DNA from: Prorocentrum cordatum
Lineage: Eukaryota; Sar; Dinophyceae; Prorocentrales; Prorocentraceae
Assembly (NCBI GenBank): GCA_963575745.1
Contig: CAUYUJ010011192.1
Span: forward strand, 124,001-188,000
Direction: 5' to 3'
DNA length: 64,000 bases
The position numbers were made by a program, and so were the translations under genes. Under the pieces are notes generated by a model that saw only the letters and a list, made by a program, of their open reading frames with translations, was not told the DNA's origin and did no database searches. The first letter of the stretch is position 1, and every line of letters begins with the position of its first letter. Below are positions 63,819 through 64,000 of the stretch, one piece after another.

Positions 63819-64000
63819 CCCCTCCTCCTCCTCCTCCTCCTCCTCCTCTTCCTCCTCCTCCTCTAGGTCGCGCGACAGAGTGTTGGACTTTCGCGAATTA
63901 GGTCGCGTGTCAATTTGTTCCTGCTGCTCCTGCTGCTCCTGCTGCTGCTGCTCCTCCTCCTCCTCCTCTTCCCCCCCTCCTCCTTCTCCTAGTCATGTTA
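63819..64000. repeat. (TCC)n and (TGC)n microsatellites
   Basis: TCC arrays flank GAGTGTTGGACTTTCGCG-type unique sequence and a CTGCTCCTGCTGCTGC tract. Confidence 0.9.

Noticed and set aside
62564-63901. 445-codon plus-strand frame crossing the N gap
   Set aside because: It is antisense to the LINE ORF1, contains poly-Glu from GGA repeats, and spans 100 unknown bases.

Overview
The window looks like nuclear DNA of a dinoflagellate. It is GC-rich and gene-poor, packed with micro- and minisatellites, and holds LINE-type retrotransposons plus decayed relatives of the kind known from dinoflagellate genomes. There is no operon-like packing, no ribosome-binding sites and no rRNA, tRNA or CRISPR array that I can see. 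The assignment rests on composition and element types only. A run of exactly 100 N (63719-63818) marks a scaffold gap.

Layout. 1-13 kb: microsatellites, several fold-back or terminal-inverted-repeat elements (341-447, 5614-5822, 10947-11083, 11113-11285) and short dispersed repeats present in two to four copies; no gene recognised. 13.1-16.3 kb: a 306-bp fold-back element abuts a 5'-truncated LINE reverse-transcriptase fragment, followed by coding-like fragments of unknown family. 17-18.5 kb: a 90-bp array and a GAT microsatellite. 20.0-21.5 kb (minus): a membrane-anchored protein with a cytoplasmic SHRW / WIDWVC domain, split by one in-frame TAG. 21.5-24.3 kb: tandem repeats and a second copy of the 10.9-kb MITE-like element. 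24.3-29.8 kb: two decayed LINE RT/RNase H copies, on opposite strands. 30-41 kb: almost entirely satellite and minisatellite DNA. 41-47 kb: more dispersed and tandem repeats. 47.6-53.7 kb (minus): a decayed UPF1-like superfamily-1 helicase followed by frameshifted coding traces. 53.7-54.1 kb: an AT-rich island, T121 and G21. 55.7-62.6 kb (minus): the best-preserved element, a LINE with a zinc-finger ORF1, an APE-type endonuclease ORF and a reverse transcriptase-RNase H ORF.

Functionally, the only set of genes that work together is the LINE at 55.7-62.6 kb. Its ORF1 and endonuclease ORFs overlap by 11 nt. Its endonuclease and RT ORFs are separated only by a one-base phase difference in a C10 run, so the intact element may encode a single EN-RT-RNH polyprotein. 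Every other protein-like region shows stops or frameshifts, although unannotated introns and homopolymer errors could explain some of these.
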